From WVZH01 sp034430895 (GTDB taxonomy: Bacteria > Chloroflexota > Anaerolineae > Anaerolineales > E44-bin32), in contig DAOUDW010000049.1 of assembly GCA_034430895.1 (NCBI GenBank), positions 1 through 64,000 of the forward strand: a DNA stretch of 64,000 bases, in the 5' to 3' direction. This document shows, piece after piece, positions 32,828 through 41,477 of the stretch. Every line of letters begins with the position of its first letter. The first letter of the stretch is position 1. The notes under the pieces are model-generated. The model searched no databases. It had not been told where the DNA came from and saw only the letters and a program-made list of their open reading frames with translations. The position numbers and the translations under genes were made by a program.

Positions 32828-34081
32828 GTGCAAGCCACATTCATGCACCTCGCCGACGTGCACCTCGGCTACAAACAGTACGGCAGCGAAGCGCGCTTCA
32901 ACGACTTCGCCCGCGCCTTCGACGCCGCCGTAGACGTGGCCCTTGAGCGGCAGGTGGACTTCGTCGTGCTCAGCGGCGACCTGTTCCACAAATCCGCCAT
33001 CGACCCGCCGACCCTGCTGCAGGCGGTCAACCGGCTGGACAAACTCAACCAGGCCGAGATCCCCGTCGTGGCCGTCACCGGCAATCACGACCGCGCCCGC
33101 TACCGCGACCCCTTCCGCCGTTCCTGGCTCGATTACCTATCCGAACGCAGCCACCTGATCTTGCTGCGGCCATCCTTCGAAGAAGAGACCATCCAATTCC
33201 CGCCCTGGGATGGAACCCATGGCGGCTTCATCGAAATCAACGGCGTGCTCCTGGTCGGGCTGCCCTATTTGGGCTCGACCATCGACACCGTCCTTGAGGA
33301 AATTCCCGCCGCGCTGGCGGCGTTAGAACCCGCCGAGTACACGCTGCTCATGGGCCATTTCGGCCTGGAGGGTGAAATACCGGGCATGGCCGGCGGGGTC
33401 TCCCACAACGCCATCGCGCCGCTCCGCGGGCACATCGATTACCTCGCCCTCGGCCACCTGCACAAACCCTTCGAGCGCCAGGACTGGGTTTACAACCCCG
33501 GCTCGCTCGAGTCCTGCGGCATGGACGAACGAGACTGGCAGGGTGGGGTTTACATCGTAAACGTCGACACCGACCAGGACCCCAAACACCGGGTCGAACA
33601 CATGCCCATCCCCCGCCGTCCGTTCTACCGCTGGACCTTCGAGGTCGATGCCCACGCCACACCCGAAGCCTTGTACTCCGCACTGGAAACCTTCTTGAAA
33701 GACCGGAAGCGCAAACAGGCCAGCAGCGACCGTAAACCCGTGGTGGAACTCAACCTGGAAGGCGTGCTGGCCTTCGACCGCGCCGCGCTGGACATTGGCC
33801 AGCTGCAAGCGCTGCTGAAAGAGGTCGTCGATCCGCTGCTGCCGCGCCTGCGCAACAACACCCGCGCCACCGAATTCGAGGTTGGCGTCGAAGATGGCCG
33901 CTCGCGCCAGCAGCTCGAACGGCAGGTCATCCTCGACCTGGTCCAGCGCGACGGCCGCTACCGCGAGCGGGCCGAATTCTGGACTGACCTGATCGAGGAG
34001 ATCAAAGATCTGACCCTGGCGAACCGCCCCGCGGACGAGATCGTCGAGACCCTGCGCCAACGCACGGCGGACGAGGGCTGA
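32828..34081 (+). CDS. sbcD: DNA double-strand break nuclease SbcD (Mre11 family)
   Basis: 417-aa metallophosphoesterase, the nuclease half of SbcCD/Mre11-Rad50, which opens hairpins and processes DNA ends. All five motifs are visible: MHLADVHLGYKQYG, VVLSGDLFHKSAID, VVAVTGNHDRARY, LLMGHFGLEGE and YLALGHLHKPFE. The C-terminal third is the partner-binding/capping part (GVLAFDRAALDIGQLQALL). Start is GTG at 32828 after AGGAAGGGACG. sbcC begins 5 bases after the stop. The region from here to herA is markedly GC-richer than the rest of the window. Confidence 0.95.
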   Translation: MQATFMHLADVHLGYKQYGSEARFNDFARAFDAAVDVALERQVDFVVLSGDLFHKSAIDPPTLLQAVNRLDKLNQAEIPVVAVTGNHDRARYRDPFRRSWLDYLSERSHLILLRPSFEEETIQFPPWDGTHGGFIEINGVLLVGLPYLGSTIDTVLEEIPAALAALEPAEYTLLMGHFGLEGEIPGMAGGVSHNAIAPLRGHIDYLALGHLHKPFERQDWVYNPGSLESCGMDERDWQGGVYIVNVDTDQDPKHRVEHMPIPRRPFYRWTFEVDAHATPEALYSALETFLKDRKRKQASSDRKPVVELNLEGVLAFDRAALDIGQLQALLKEVVDPLLPRLRNNTRATEFEVGVEDGRSRQQLERQVILDLVQRDGRYRERAEFWTDLIEEIKDLTLANRPADEIVETLRQRTADEG

Positions 34082-34086
34082 GCGCC

Positions 34087-36795
34087 ATGCAGATCACCCG
34101 GCTGGAACTGCGCAACGTCAAGAGCTACGCCGACTCGGTGAAAATCGACTTCGCCCCAGGGGTGAACGCCATCTCCGGGCCCAACGGTGCCGGCAAATCG
34201 ACCCTGCTGGAAGCCATCGGCTTCGCCCTCTTCGACTCGCTGCCTTACAAACAGGACGATTTCCTGCGCCAGGGCCAGAAGCGCGGCGAGGTGGCGGTGC
34301 ATTTCATCGACGCCCTCGACGAGCGCGAGTACGTGCTCACGCGCCCGCTGGGTGGCGGCACGCTTTTAATCACCGACGCGGAGACCGAGCGCAAGCTGGA
34401 AGAAGGCAAGCAGGACGTGGTCGATTGGCTTAAGAAGCACTTGGGCGTGGAACCCAGCGCCGATCTGACCGCCCTGTTCGAAGACGCCATCGGCGTGCCC
34501 CAGGGGCTGCTCACGGCCACATTTCTGGAGAACGTGCCCGCCCGAAAGAAGAAATTCGACCCGCTGCTGCAGGTCGACGATTACGAGACCGTCTGGCACC
34601 GGCTGCGTGATGCCCAACGCCATCTGAGCGACGAGCTGCAAACCCAAAAAAACCGCATCGCCGGTCTGCAGGGCGAGCTGAAACGCCTGCCGGATTTAAA
34701 GCAGGAGATCGAGCAGCTCGAGAGTGAGACCGGTAAAACGGAAAAAGACTTCAAAGCAGCCGCCAAGCGTTTGGATGAAGCCACTGCGAAATTGGCTGCC
34801 CTGGAGACGGATCGCAAAGCCATCGACGACACCGCCGGCCGCATACGCACGCTCGAAGCCCGTCTGGAAGCATTGGCCAAGCAGCACACCGATGCGGCTG
34901 AGGCGGTAAAAGAAGCCGATACAGCCCGCCAGGTACAGGAAGAAACCCGGCCGGCTTTCGAGGCCCACGAAGCCGCACAGCAGGAAGTGAAAGCGCTCGA
35001 GGCGAAGCGCCTGGAACGCGACGCCCTGCGCCAGACGCTGGCCAAATTAGACAAGGAACTCGCCCGCTTACAGACGGAAATCGAGAGTCGGGAATCCGCA
35101 CTGAGTGAGATCGAGGACGCTGAAACCGAACTGGCCCGGATCCAGCCCGCCGCCGACCGCCAGACACAGCTTGAGTCCGAGTTAACACAAACTCGCCAGG
35201 CCAACACACGCCTGACATTGCTCAGCGAGCATCTGGAAAAAGAGCGTACGGCGCTTGATGCACTTCAATCGCGCCAGGCTGAGATCGAAGCGGGGGTTCA
35301 GCGGCGTACCGAGCTGGAAGAAGAACTGCGGGGAGTCGCAGATTCGCTGCGTGATCTCGAAGCAGCGCGCGCCGGTTTGGAAGCCGAGTTCACCGGCATC
35401 GAACGTCAGCGCACACAGATCGCCGAACGTATCGGCTTGCTGGAAACCGCCGACGAAGCACTCTGCCCGGTCTGCCGCCAGACTCTGGACTCCGCCCACC
35501 GGCAGGAATTGGAGCAGCACTACGCCGGCGAGCGCGCCGCGCTCGACCAGACGGAAACCCAATCGCGTAAACGGATGGACGAGCTCGAGAAGGAGATCGG
35601 CGAACTGAAGAAGACGGATCAAAAACTGCAGCGTGAATTGGCCAGCCTGCCGCTGCCCAAGCAGGAAGAGGAGATCAAACGCCAGATCGCACAAGCGCAG
35701 ACGCAGCTGAAGAAACAGGGGAGCGAAGTCGACGACTTGCGTCCGGCGCCCGAAAAATTGGCGGCCATCGAATCCGAGCTCGCCGAGCTGGACGATCCGC
35801 GTTCGCAGGCAAAGGCCTTGCAGACAAAAATCGACGCTCGCCCCAAGCTTGAGTCCGACCAAAAGAAAACAAAGAAGGAACTCGATAAAAACGAAAAACA
35901 AGCCGCACAAATCCAGACCCAGCTGGCGGATTTCGCCGATCTCGATCGGCACCTGACCGAGGCCGCGGCGCAGCGCGACGAAAACACGGCGGCGTATCGA
36001 CGCTATCTAGAACATGCCGCAGCGGCAGAAAGCCATGCAGCACGGACGGCAAAATTGGAGACCCTGGATGGCGAACTCCAGGAAGGCAAGGCGGAGAAAG
36101 CGCGCCTCGCAAGCGAATACCAGAAACTCGAAGCGGGCTACGACCGCGCCGCGCACGAGCGCCTCAAGCAGGAACACGAGGCGTTCGCCAGGGACCACGC
36201 ATCCCTGGAAACGCGGCTTTCGCTGCGTCAGGAACGTCTCGTCGTCCTGCAGGACGAAATTGCAGCACTGCAGGCTAAAGAGACGGAGCTGCAGTCCGCC
36301 GGGCAGGCGCGCCAGCGCCTGGAGGAACTGGCCGAGATCCTCGATTTCGTGCGTAAAACGGTGCGCCAGGCCGGCCCCTACGTCACGCGCGCATTGGTCC
36401 AGGTAATCTCCCTCGAAGCGGGTCGCATATACGCCGAGATCATGGGCGATCACACCCAGCGCCTGCGCTGGAACGAGGACTACAGCATCACCATCGAGCA
36501 GGACGGCCGGGAACGCGTCTTCGGACAGCTCTCCGGCGGCGAGAAGATGGCCGCCGCCCTGGCCGTGCGCCTGGCGCTGCTGCAGGAGATGTCCCAGATT
36601 CGCATGGCCTTCTTCGACGAACCCACCGCCAACCTGGACGACGAACGCCGTGACAATCTGGCAGAGCAGATCACCCAGATCACCGGCTTCGACCAGCTCT
36701 TCGTCATCAGCCACGACGACACCTTCGAGCGCGAGACGCATCACGTGATCCGCGTCAGCAAGGACGGCGGCAGCAGCAAGGTGGAGGTGGGTTGA
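34087..36795 (+). CDS. sbcC: DNA repair ATPase SbcC (Rad50 family)
   Basis: 902-aa SMC-like ATPase partner of SbcD. Walker A GPNGAGKSTL is at residues 32-41, followed by coiled coils to about residue 450. The zinc hook is CPVCR near residue 460. The return coil runs to about 780, then come QLSGGEKMAAALAVRLAL (signature) and MAFFDEPTANLDDERRD (Walker B/D-loop), and VISHDDTFERETHHVIRVSK at the end. TGATG at 36793-36797 would couple it to the next gene, originally nurA, but after 9 codons that frame runs into foreign DNA. The last 84 bases are repeated at 39621 onwards. Confidence 0.95.
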   Translation: MQITRLELRNVKSYADSVKIDFAPGVNAISGPNGAGKSTLLEAIGFALFDSLPYKQDDFLRQGQKRGEVAVHFIDALDEREYVLTRPLGGGTLLITDAETERKLEEGKQDVVDWLKKHLGVEPSADLTALFEDAIGVPQGLLTATFLENVPARKKKFDPLLQVDDYETVWHRLRDAQRHLSDELQTQKNRIAGLQGELKRLPDLKQEIEQLESETGKTEKDFKAAAKRLDEATAKLAALETDRKAIDDTAGRIRTLEARLEALAKQHTDAAEAVKEADTARQVQEETRPAFEAHEAAQQEVKALEAKRLERDALRQTLAKLDKELARLQTEIESRESALSEIEDAETELARIQPAADRQTQLESELTQTRQANTRLTLLSEHLEKERTALDALQSRQAEIEAGVQRRTELEEELRGVADSLRDLEAARAGLEAEFTGIERQRTQIAERIGLLETADEALCPVCRQTLDSAHRQELEQHYAGERAALDQTETQSRKRMDELEKEIGELKKTDQKLQRELASLPLPKQEEEIKRQIAQAQTQLKKQGSEVDDLRPAPEKLAAIESELAELDDPRSQAKALQTKIDARPKLESDQKKTKKELDKNEKQAAQIQTQLADFADLDRHLTEAAAQRDENTAAYRRYLEHAAAAESHAARTAKLETLDGELQEGKAEKARLASEYQKLEAGYDRAAHERLKQEHEAFARDHASLETRLSLRQERLVVLQDEIAALQAKETELQSAGQARQRLEELAEILDFVRKTVRQAGPYVTRALVQVISLEAGRIYAEIMGDHTQRLRWNEDYSITIEQDGRERVFGQLSGGEKMAAALAVRLALLQEMSQIRMAFFDEPTANLDDERRDNLAEQITQITGFDQLFVISHDDTFERETHHVIRVSKDGGSSKVEVG

Positions 36796-36821
36796 TGCTC
36801 GTGCCTGATGAGATCCTCGCC
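36712..36821 (+). repeat. left copy of 110-bp sbcC/nurA junction repeat
   Basis: The last 84 bases of sbcC plus the first codons of nurA. It matches 39621-39730 over 110 bases with about 8 mismatches by eye (clustered near GATGAGATC and the AAGGTGG/CGAGTGG site). The outer flanks differ completely, so the repeat marks the edges of the inserted segment. Confidence 0.85.
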
Positions 36822-36932
36822 GACCCGACCAACAAAGCTTCCTTCGGGTTTACGGATCGAAGGGAAGCGTTATGCTCCGTACCGTATATTGAACCGTTGA
36901 CCTTGGCTCCCCTGTTCGAAACGCGGGAATGA
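36795..36932 (+). pseudogene. 5' remnant of nurA
   Basis: ATG at 36795 overlaps the sbcC stop exactly as the intact nurA start at 39704 overlaps the stop of the chimeric ORF. The first nine codons (MLVPDEILA) match nurA (MLVPERILA), after which the frame leaves the family and stops at 36932. It contains an inverted repeat GCTTCCTTCG...CGAAGGGAAGC (36837-36868). Confidence 0.7.
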
Positions 36933-37081
36933 TTGAATATATCGCCGATAGGCAGTGTCACAAACGATCGTCGGGGGACGTTACAGGCATATACTCTTCA
37001 GCACATTCTTTAAGGTTGAAGGGGGATTTCACCGTGAATAGTTATATTATTGGAGCACTCATCCAAGAGGAGGATTCAAAG

Positions 37082-39193
37082 ATGACCCTAAAACAATCCG
37101 TTCGTTTGTGTTTAATTCTCGTGTGTTCAATATTGGCAGCATCTCTCGCAAGTTGCCGGCCGAATCCGGATTGCGACGCTCCGGAGTTCCTGGTTACGAA
37201 AGTGGACGACACCAACGACGGTAGGTGCACCGAGGACGACTGCTCGCTGCGCGAGGCCATCCAGAACGCCAATTTCTGCCCCGGCCCCGATGTCATTCGG
37301 CTGCCGGCCGGAATCTACACGCTGTCGATCGCCGGAACGGACGAAGATGTGTCGTTAAGGGGAGACCTCGACATCTTAGATAATGTGACCATCATAGGCG
37401 AAGGCACACCTGAAATCGACGCCAACGGGATCGACCGTGTATTCGACATCGCCGAAGCCACTAATGTGACCTTAGAAGGATTGATGATTCGCGACGGTGC
37501 GGCGCTGCATGGTGCCGGAATCCGCAACAAGGGCGTTCTACAATTGACGGATGTACGCCTTTTCAGGAACGAAGCCACCGAAGACGGGGGAGGAATTTAC
37601 AACTTCGGATCGCTCACGGTTGATCAAGGCCTGATAACAGATAACACTGCCCATAACGACTACGGAGGAGGCATCTACAACGAGGGGGATGTGCTGCTGA
37701 CCGACACAGTCGTAGTCAACAATATCAACTACGGCATTTACAATCAGGGCGCTTCTCTCGAGCTGGTAGACTGTACTGTGCAAGGTAATGAAGGTGACGG
37801 TATCAACTCCTTCAAATCATCACCACCATCGGTGCCCGTCATCTTGACAAACACCGATATCATCGACAATGAAGGATACGGTTTCTATGGCATCAACGCC
37901 GAGTTAACCATCACGGGGGGATCGATCAGCAACAATCAAAACTCCGGCGTTTTCAATCACACAAACCTGACCATGTCAGGCACGACCATTAGCGGGAATC
38001 ATTCACCATCCGATGGGGGTGGTCTGTACCTGGTGAACATACTCTCAGCCACAATCGAAAACAGCACCATCGACAACAACCACACGGACGGCGACGGCGG
38101 CGGGATTTACTTCTGGGGCTTGGGATTGGAACCAGGTGTTCTTACACTGACCAACGTTACTGTAAGCCAAAATTCTGCTTTTGGAAATGGGGGAGGCATC
38201 ATCATCGCCTCGAATCCCCCCAGCAGAATGGAACTCAACAACGTGACTCTGTCCGGCAATGGAGCAGGGGGATCGGGGCAGGTGATCTACAACAACGGCA
38301 CGGTAAACCTTCACAACACGATCATTGAGAGCCCTGGTTCGGAAAACTGCGCCGGCAACGCATCTGAGATTATCTCGCTGGGATATAACATATCCAGCGA
38401 CGCCACCTGTCTTAGCGGCGGCACGGATGACCTGCTCTCAACGGATCCGTTGTTGGAACCCCTGGCGGACAATGGCGGCGGCACACTGACGCACGCCTTG
38501 GTGCCGGAAAGCCCTGCGGTTGACAGCGCGGATACAGCTATCTACCCTGCGACAGATCAGCGCGGAATCCTGCGCCCGCAGGGTAGTGATTGTGACCGGG
38601 GGGCTTATGAATTGACAGTGATTTCCGTGGCTGAACCGGAAGTGGCTGAACCGGAAGTGGCTGAACCGATAGTGACGCCAACACCAATACCTATCCATAT
38701 CAATTTCAACGCCGATGATTACCGTATCACCAAGGGCGAATGCACCATCCTGCGTTGGCAGGTGGACAACGCCACCGAAGTCTTTCTCGAGGAGGAGAAA
38801 GTCGAAACACTCGGGGCGCAGCAGGTATGCCCTTCGAAAACAACGACCTACGAGATGCAGGTTCCTTCGGACGAAGAGGAGTTGGAAGCCACGGTGACCA
38901 TCGAAGTCGTAAGCCCACCGGAGGCACCGACCGGCCTGCAGATCGCCAACATGGTTTGCGATCCGGAATACCAGATCACATTGAATTGGACAGACCAGGC
39001 TGACAACGAGACAGGATATCGTGTATATCGTGATGGAACTTTGATCGCTACACTACCGGCTAACTCCACTAGCTACAAAGATACGCTCTCGGATCAAGCC
39101 TTACATACCTACTCTGTGGAAGCTTACAACGAGGCAGGTGCCTCGTCGAGGATCTCGGTCACACAGACTGATTTTTGCCATATATATAAGTAA
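37082..39193 (+). CDS. secreted right-handed beta-helix protein with Ig/FnIII-like domains
   Basis: 703-aa lipoprotein-like protein: signal LCLILVCSILAASLASC, then CSLREAIQNANFCPGPDVI, the usual start of beta-helix surface proteins. Beta-helix rungs fill residues 60-490, with repeated GGGIYN, VSQNSAFGNGGGI and TISGNHS units, ending in the choice-of-anchor-like DPLLEPLADNGGGTLTHAL and VPESPAVDSAD. Three copies of VAEPE form a linker near 515-530. An Ig-like part and a fibronectin-III domain (APTGLQIANMVCDPEYQITL) close it. GAGGAGG precedes the ATG at 37082. Composition differs from the flanking repair genes; it is the cargo of the insert. Carbohydrate binding or adhesion is likely. Confidence 0.85.
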   Translation: MTLKQSVRLCLILVCSILAASLASCRPNPDCDAPEFLVTKVDDTNDGRCTEDDCSLREAIQNANFCPGPDVIRLPAGIYTLSIAGTDEDVSLRGDLDILDNVTIIGEGTPEIDANGIDRVFDIAEATNVTLEGLMIRDGAALHGAGIRNKGVLQLTDVRLFRNEATEDGGGIYNFGSLTVDQGLITDNTAHNDYGGGIYNEGDVLLTDTVVVNNINYGIYNQGASLELVDCTVQGNEGDGINSFKSSPPSVPVILTNTDIIDNEGYGFYGINAELTITGGSISNNQNSGVFNHTNLTMSGTTISGNHSPSDGGGLYLVNILSATIENSTIDNNHTDGDGGGIYFWGLGLEPGVLTLTNVTVSQNSAFGNGGGIIIASNPPSRMELNNVTLSGNGAGGSGQVIYNNGTVNLHNTIIESPGSENCAGNASEIISLGYNISSDATCLSGGTDDLLSTDPLLEPLADNGGGTLTHALVPESPAVDSADTAIYPATDQRGILRPQGSDCDRGAYELTVISVAEPEVAEPEVAEPIVTPTPIPIHINFNADDYRITKGECTILRWQVDNATEVFLEEEKVETLGAQQVCPSKTTTYEMQVPSDEEELEATVTIEVVSPPEAPTGLQIANMVCDPEYQITLNWTDQADNETGYRVYRDGTLIATLPANSTSYKDTLSDQALHTYSVEAYNEAGASSRISVTQTDFCHIYK
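38627..38671 (+). repeat. 15-bp tandem repeat in the beta-helix gene
   Basis: Three units of GTGGCTGAACCGGAA, the last with changes, encode VAEPE-VAEPE-VAEPI. It is a linker that could vary in copy number between strains. Confidence 0.7.
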
Positions 39194-39220
39194 CTCGTGC
39201 ATTTAGTCTGCTCGCACACT

Positions 39221-39250
39221 GGGGCTGTCCCTCAGAGACAGCCCCTTTTC
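39221..39250 (+). terminator. terminator after the beta-helix gene
   Basis: GGGGCTGTC, a 7-base loop and GACAGCCCC form a perfect 9-bp stem followed by TTTTCT. Confidence 0.85.
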
Positions 39251-39485
39251 TATTTCATACGATTCATTCCTGCAGATCATTCCATGCTGCTGAATAGCGG
39301 TGAAACGCCATCCTTGGATAAGCCGTTATCACAATCAGATAAACTTCATCAATCCGGTAGAACTCGATTGTTGTAATATGGAACTATACTTATCCCCATG
39401 ATACAAATAGATAAAATATCAGCCTGTATAAATTCCAGGAAATATCCTGGTACGTCGTTATGACAACATAAAAACCAGAGGCCTG

Positions 39486-39704
39486 ATGAATCTTGCAGTG
39501 ATCAACTTTGATGAAAAACCAGCTGCGTTCTCGGAACACTGGTTGCCGAAGATCGTGGCCCAGATGAACGACTTTCAATTTAAACTGGTCAAATTTCAGG
39601 AAAAGTCCGTTTGGCATAAGCACGACGACACCTTCGAGCGCGAGACGCATCACGTGGTCCGCGTCAGCAAGGACGGCGGCAGCAGCCGAGTGGAGGTGGG
39701 TTGA
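39486..39704 (+). pseudogene. chimeric ORF: cupin 5' fragment fused to sbcC tail
   Basis: 72 codons. Residues 1-45 (FSEHWLPKIVAQMNDFQFKL) match the start of the cupin at 43890 (FSEHWSPKIIAQMNDYHFKL) at roughly three quarters identity. From CACGACGACACC at 39621 the sequence is the sbcC C-terminus in the sbcC frame (DTFERETHHVVRVSKDGGSS). The cupin beta-barrel is missing, so it is not a functional cupin. The join falls on CACGACGA, which both parents share. A GAGGCCTG lies before the ATG, so it may still be translated and feed ribosomes into nurA. Confidence 0.8.
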
Positions 39705-39730
39705 TGCTCGTGCCTGAGAGAATCCTCGCC
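39621..39730 (+). repeat. right copy of 110-bp sbcC/nurA junction repeat
   Basis: Matches 36712-36821. This copy leads into the intact nurA. The cupin-derived sequence stops exactly where the repeat begins. Confidence 0.85.
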
Positions 39731-40867
39731 GCGCTGCAGGCCAAAGCCACTCAGTTTTCCACTTCCGAACGCGCCCAGAAAAAGGACCTGGCCACGCTGG
39801 GCAAAGCGCTGGAAACATTCGAAGGTCTGAGTCTGGAAGAATGCCACAAGCGGCTCGAAAACACCCAGCGCCCCGGGGCGCGTCCCACCATTGAAAAGGA
39901 GTCCCACGCCATCGTGGTGCCTTTCGGCCAAAGCTGGCCGCATCACCAGGCGGCGCGCACCTGGGCCATGGACGTATTACAGGACGCACCGACCTTCGCC
40001 GCCGACGGTTCACAGATCACCCCTTCCACTGATTTTTCCATTCCCGTCGCCGTGGTGCAGGTAGGCTGGTTCGAGAACCCGCATCAGGCCGAGAGCGACT
40101 ACGTCAAGGACGTGGCCGTGGAGGTGCTGACCCCCGACGAGCTGGGCGACGATCCTGAAACCGACGGCTTCCCCGGCTGGAGCGTCAATTACCGCCGCTT
40201 CCGCCTGGAAGCCGAGGCCATCATCGCATACATGCGCCGCAAGGCCGGCGAGAAGCCTGCGCCGCTGTGCTTCTTCGACGGCTCACTGATCGTCTCCTTC
40301 GCCGGATTGATGCAGCCCGAACGCCAGAACGCCTACGTCGAGGCGGTGGAAGCTTTGATCGACGCCTCGCAAGAAACCCAAATCCCGCTCGTGGGCTACG
40401 TGGACAACTCCGCCGCCCGCGACCTGGTCGACATGCTCGGACATCTGGGCGGCATCACGCCCGCCGGCCGCCTGAGCGACGCCGCGCTGCTTGCGGATCG
40501 CATGGCCTGGGGCGACCGCAGCCAGGTCTTCGTCTGTGCCCGGAACGACAATTTAGAGCGCAACGAGTATTACGAACGTGTTTGCTTCGCCTATCTGAAG
40601 ACCACCGGGGACGGCCCGCCGGCGCGGCTTGAGTTCCCCCGCTGGATCTTCGAGGCCGGGCTGCACGAGCGCCTCTTCGACCTGGTGCGCGGCGAGTGCG
40701 TGGTGGGCACCGGCTACCCTTACGCATTGGAAACCGCCGACGCCCTGGCCGTGCTCGGCGCACAGGACCGCCAGCGTTTTTATCGATTATTCCAGGACTT
40801 CAGCCGCCGCCAGGATTTGCCGCTGCGTTACGCCCGCAAGGCGCGCAGCAAGCGCGGCCGGCGCTGA
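39704..40867 (+). CDS. nurA: NurA 5'-3' nuclease
   Basis: 387-aa protein with the NurA fold, an RNase-H-like single-strand endo/5'-3' exonuclease that works with the HerA motor and Mre11-Rad50 in end resection. Motif I with a catalytic Asp is FAADGSQITPS; a second acidic motif is LCFFDGSLIVSFAG; further conserved parts are LVGYVDNSAARDLVDML and RLEFPRWIFEAG. The ATG overlaps the stop of the chimeric ORF upstream (TGATG), as it must once have overlapped sbcC. The 196-aa gene and herA follow closely. Fully consistent with a resection operon. Confidence 0.88.
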   Translation: MLVPERILAALQAKATQFSTSERAQKKDLATLGKALETFEGLSLEECHKRLENTQRPGARPTIEKESHAIVVPFGQSWPHHQAARTWAMDVLQDAPTFAADGSQITPSTDFSIPVAVVQVGWFENPHQAESDYVKDVAVEVLTPDELGDDPETDGFPGWSVNYRRFRLEAEAIIAYMRRKAGEKPAPLCFFDGSLIVSFAGLMQPERQNAYVEAVEALIDASQETQIPLVGYVDNSAARDLVDMLGHLGGITPAGRLSDAALLADRMAWGDRSQVFVCARNDNLERNEYYERVCFAYLKTTGDGPPARLEFPRWIFEAGLHERLFDLVRGECVVGTGYPYALETADALAVLGAQDRQRFYRLFQDFSRRQDLPLRYARKARSKRGRR

Positions 40868-40886
40868 GACCATGAAAGGTTGAATC

Positions 40887-41477
40887 ATGATCGTCGGGAA
40901 AATCATCCAATCCAACGCCCACAACGACTACGTCTGCCAGATCTACCAGCGCGATGAGGTCGAGAGCCCGCCGGCCCGGGAGGACTACGCCTTCGGCCGC
41001 TTCGTGCGCATCCGCCTGGATGACGACCGTGCCCTGATCGGCCTGGTCTACGACACGCGCCTCTTCAACCCCGAGTTCGGACGCCTGGGGCCGCGCCTCT
41101 CGCCGCAGGAGGACCTGCAGGTCTTTGCACCGGATTATTTGCGCGAGAAAGCCACGCTGATCGGCATCGCCGCCATCGGCACGATCGAGGGCGACGGAGT
41201 TAGCCAAGGTCTGCCGACTCTGGCCGCCGACACGGATGCCCTGGTGGAGACCATGACGGACGACGAAGTGCGCGCCTTCCATCTCGATGGCGAAGCCATG
41301 CGCCTGGCCTACACGCCAGGTCTGCTGGCCACTGATTCAGCGCACGTGCTGCCCCTGATGCTGAACGTACTCGAACGCCTGACCGCGCTGCTGCCGGAGC
41401 AGGCCGCCATGCTGGCGCTGCTCAAGGACGAGATTCAATGGAAAGCGGCCGTGGCGCCGCTGGGAGGCGAGCGATGA
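40887..41477 (+). CDS. unknown protein between nurA and herA
   Basis: 196-aa protein. The first 70 residues look like a small beta-barrel (GKIIQSNAHNDYVCQIYQ; DYAFGRFVRIRLDDDRALIGLVYDT), similar in style to the HAS barrel found at the start of HerA proteins. The rest is helical (LPLMLNVLERLTALLPEQAAMLALLKDE). I do not recognise a named family. AAAGG precedes the ATG, 19 bases after nurA, and its stop overlaps the herA start (ATGA). Strict linkage suggests an adaptor of the NurA-HerA machine; this is inference. Confidence 0.7.
   Translation: MIVGKIIQSNAHNDYVCQIYQRDEVESPPAREDYAFGRFVRIRLDDDRALIGLVYDTRLFNPEFGRLGPRLSPQEDLQVFAPDYLREKATLIGIAAIGTIEGDGVSQGLPTLAADTDALVETMTDDEVRAFHLDGEAMRLAYTPGLLATDSAHVLPLMLNVLERLTALLPEQAAMLALLKDEIQWKAAVAPLGGER

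Noticed and set aside
37082..39193. Insert as a classic transposon or cassette
   Set aside because: No transposase or integrase, no inverted terminal repeats and the flanking repeat is native coding sequence of 110 bp, not a short target duplication.
39486..39704. Functional cupin
   Set aside because: Only the N-terminal lead-in is present; the metal-binding beta-barrel is replaced by the SbcC tail.
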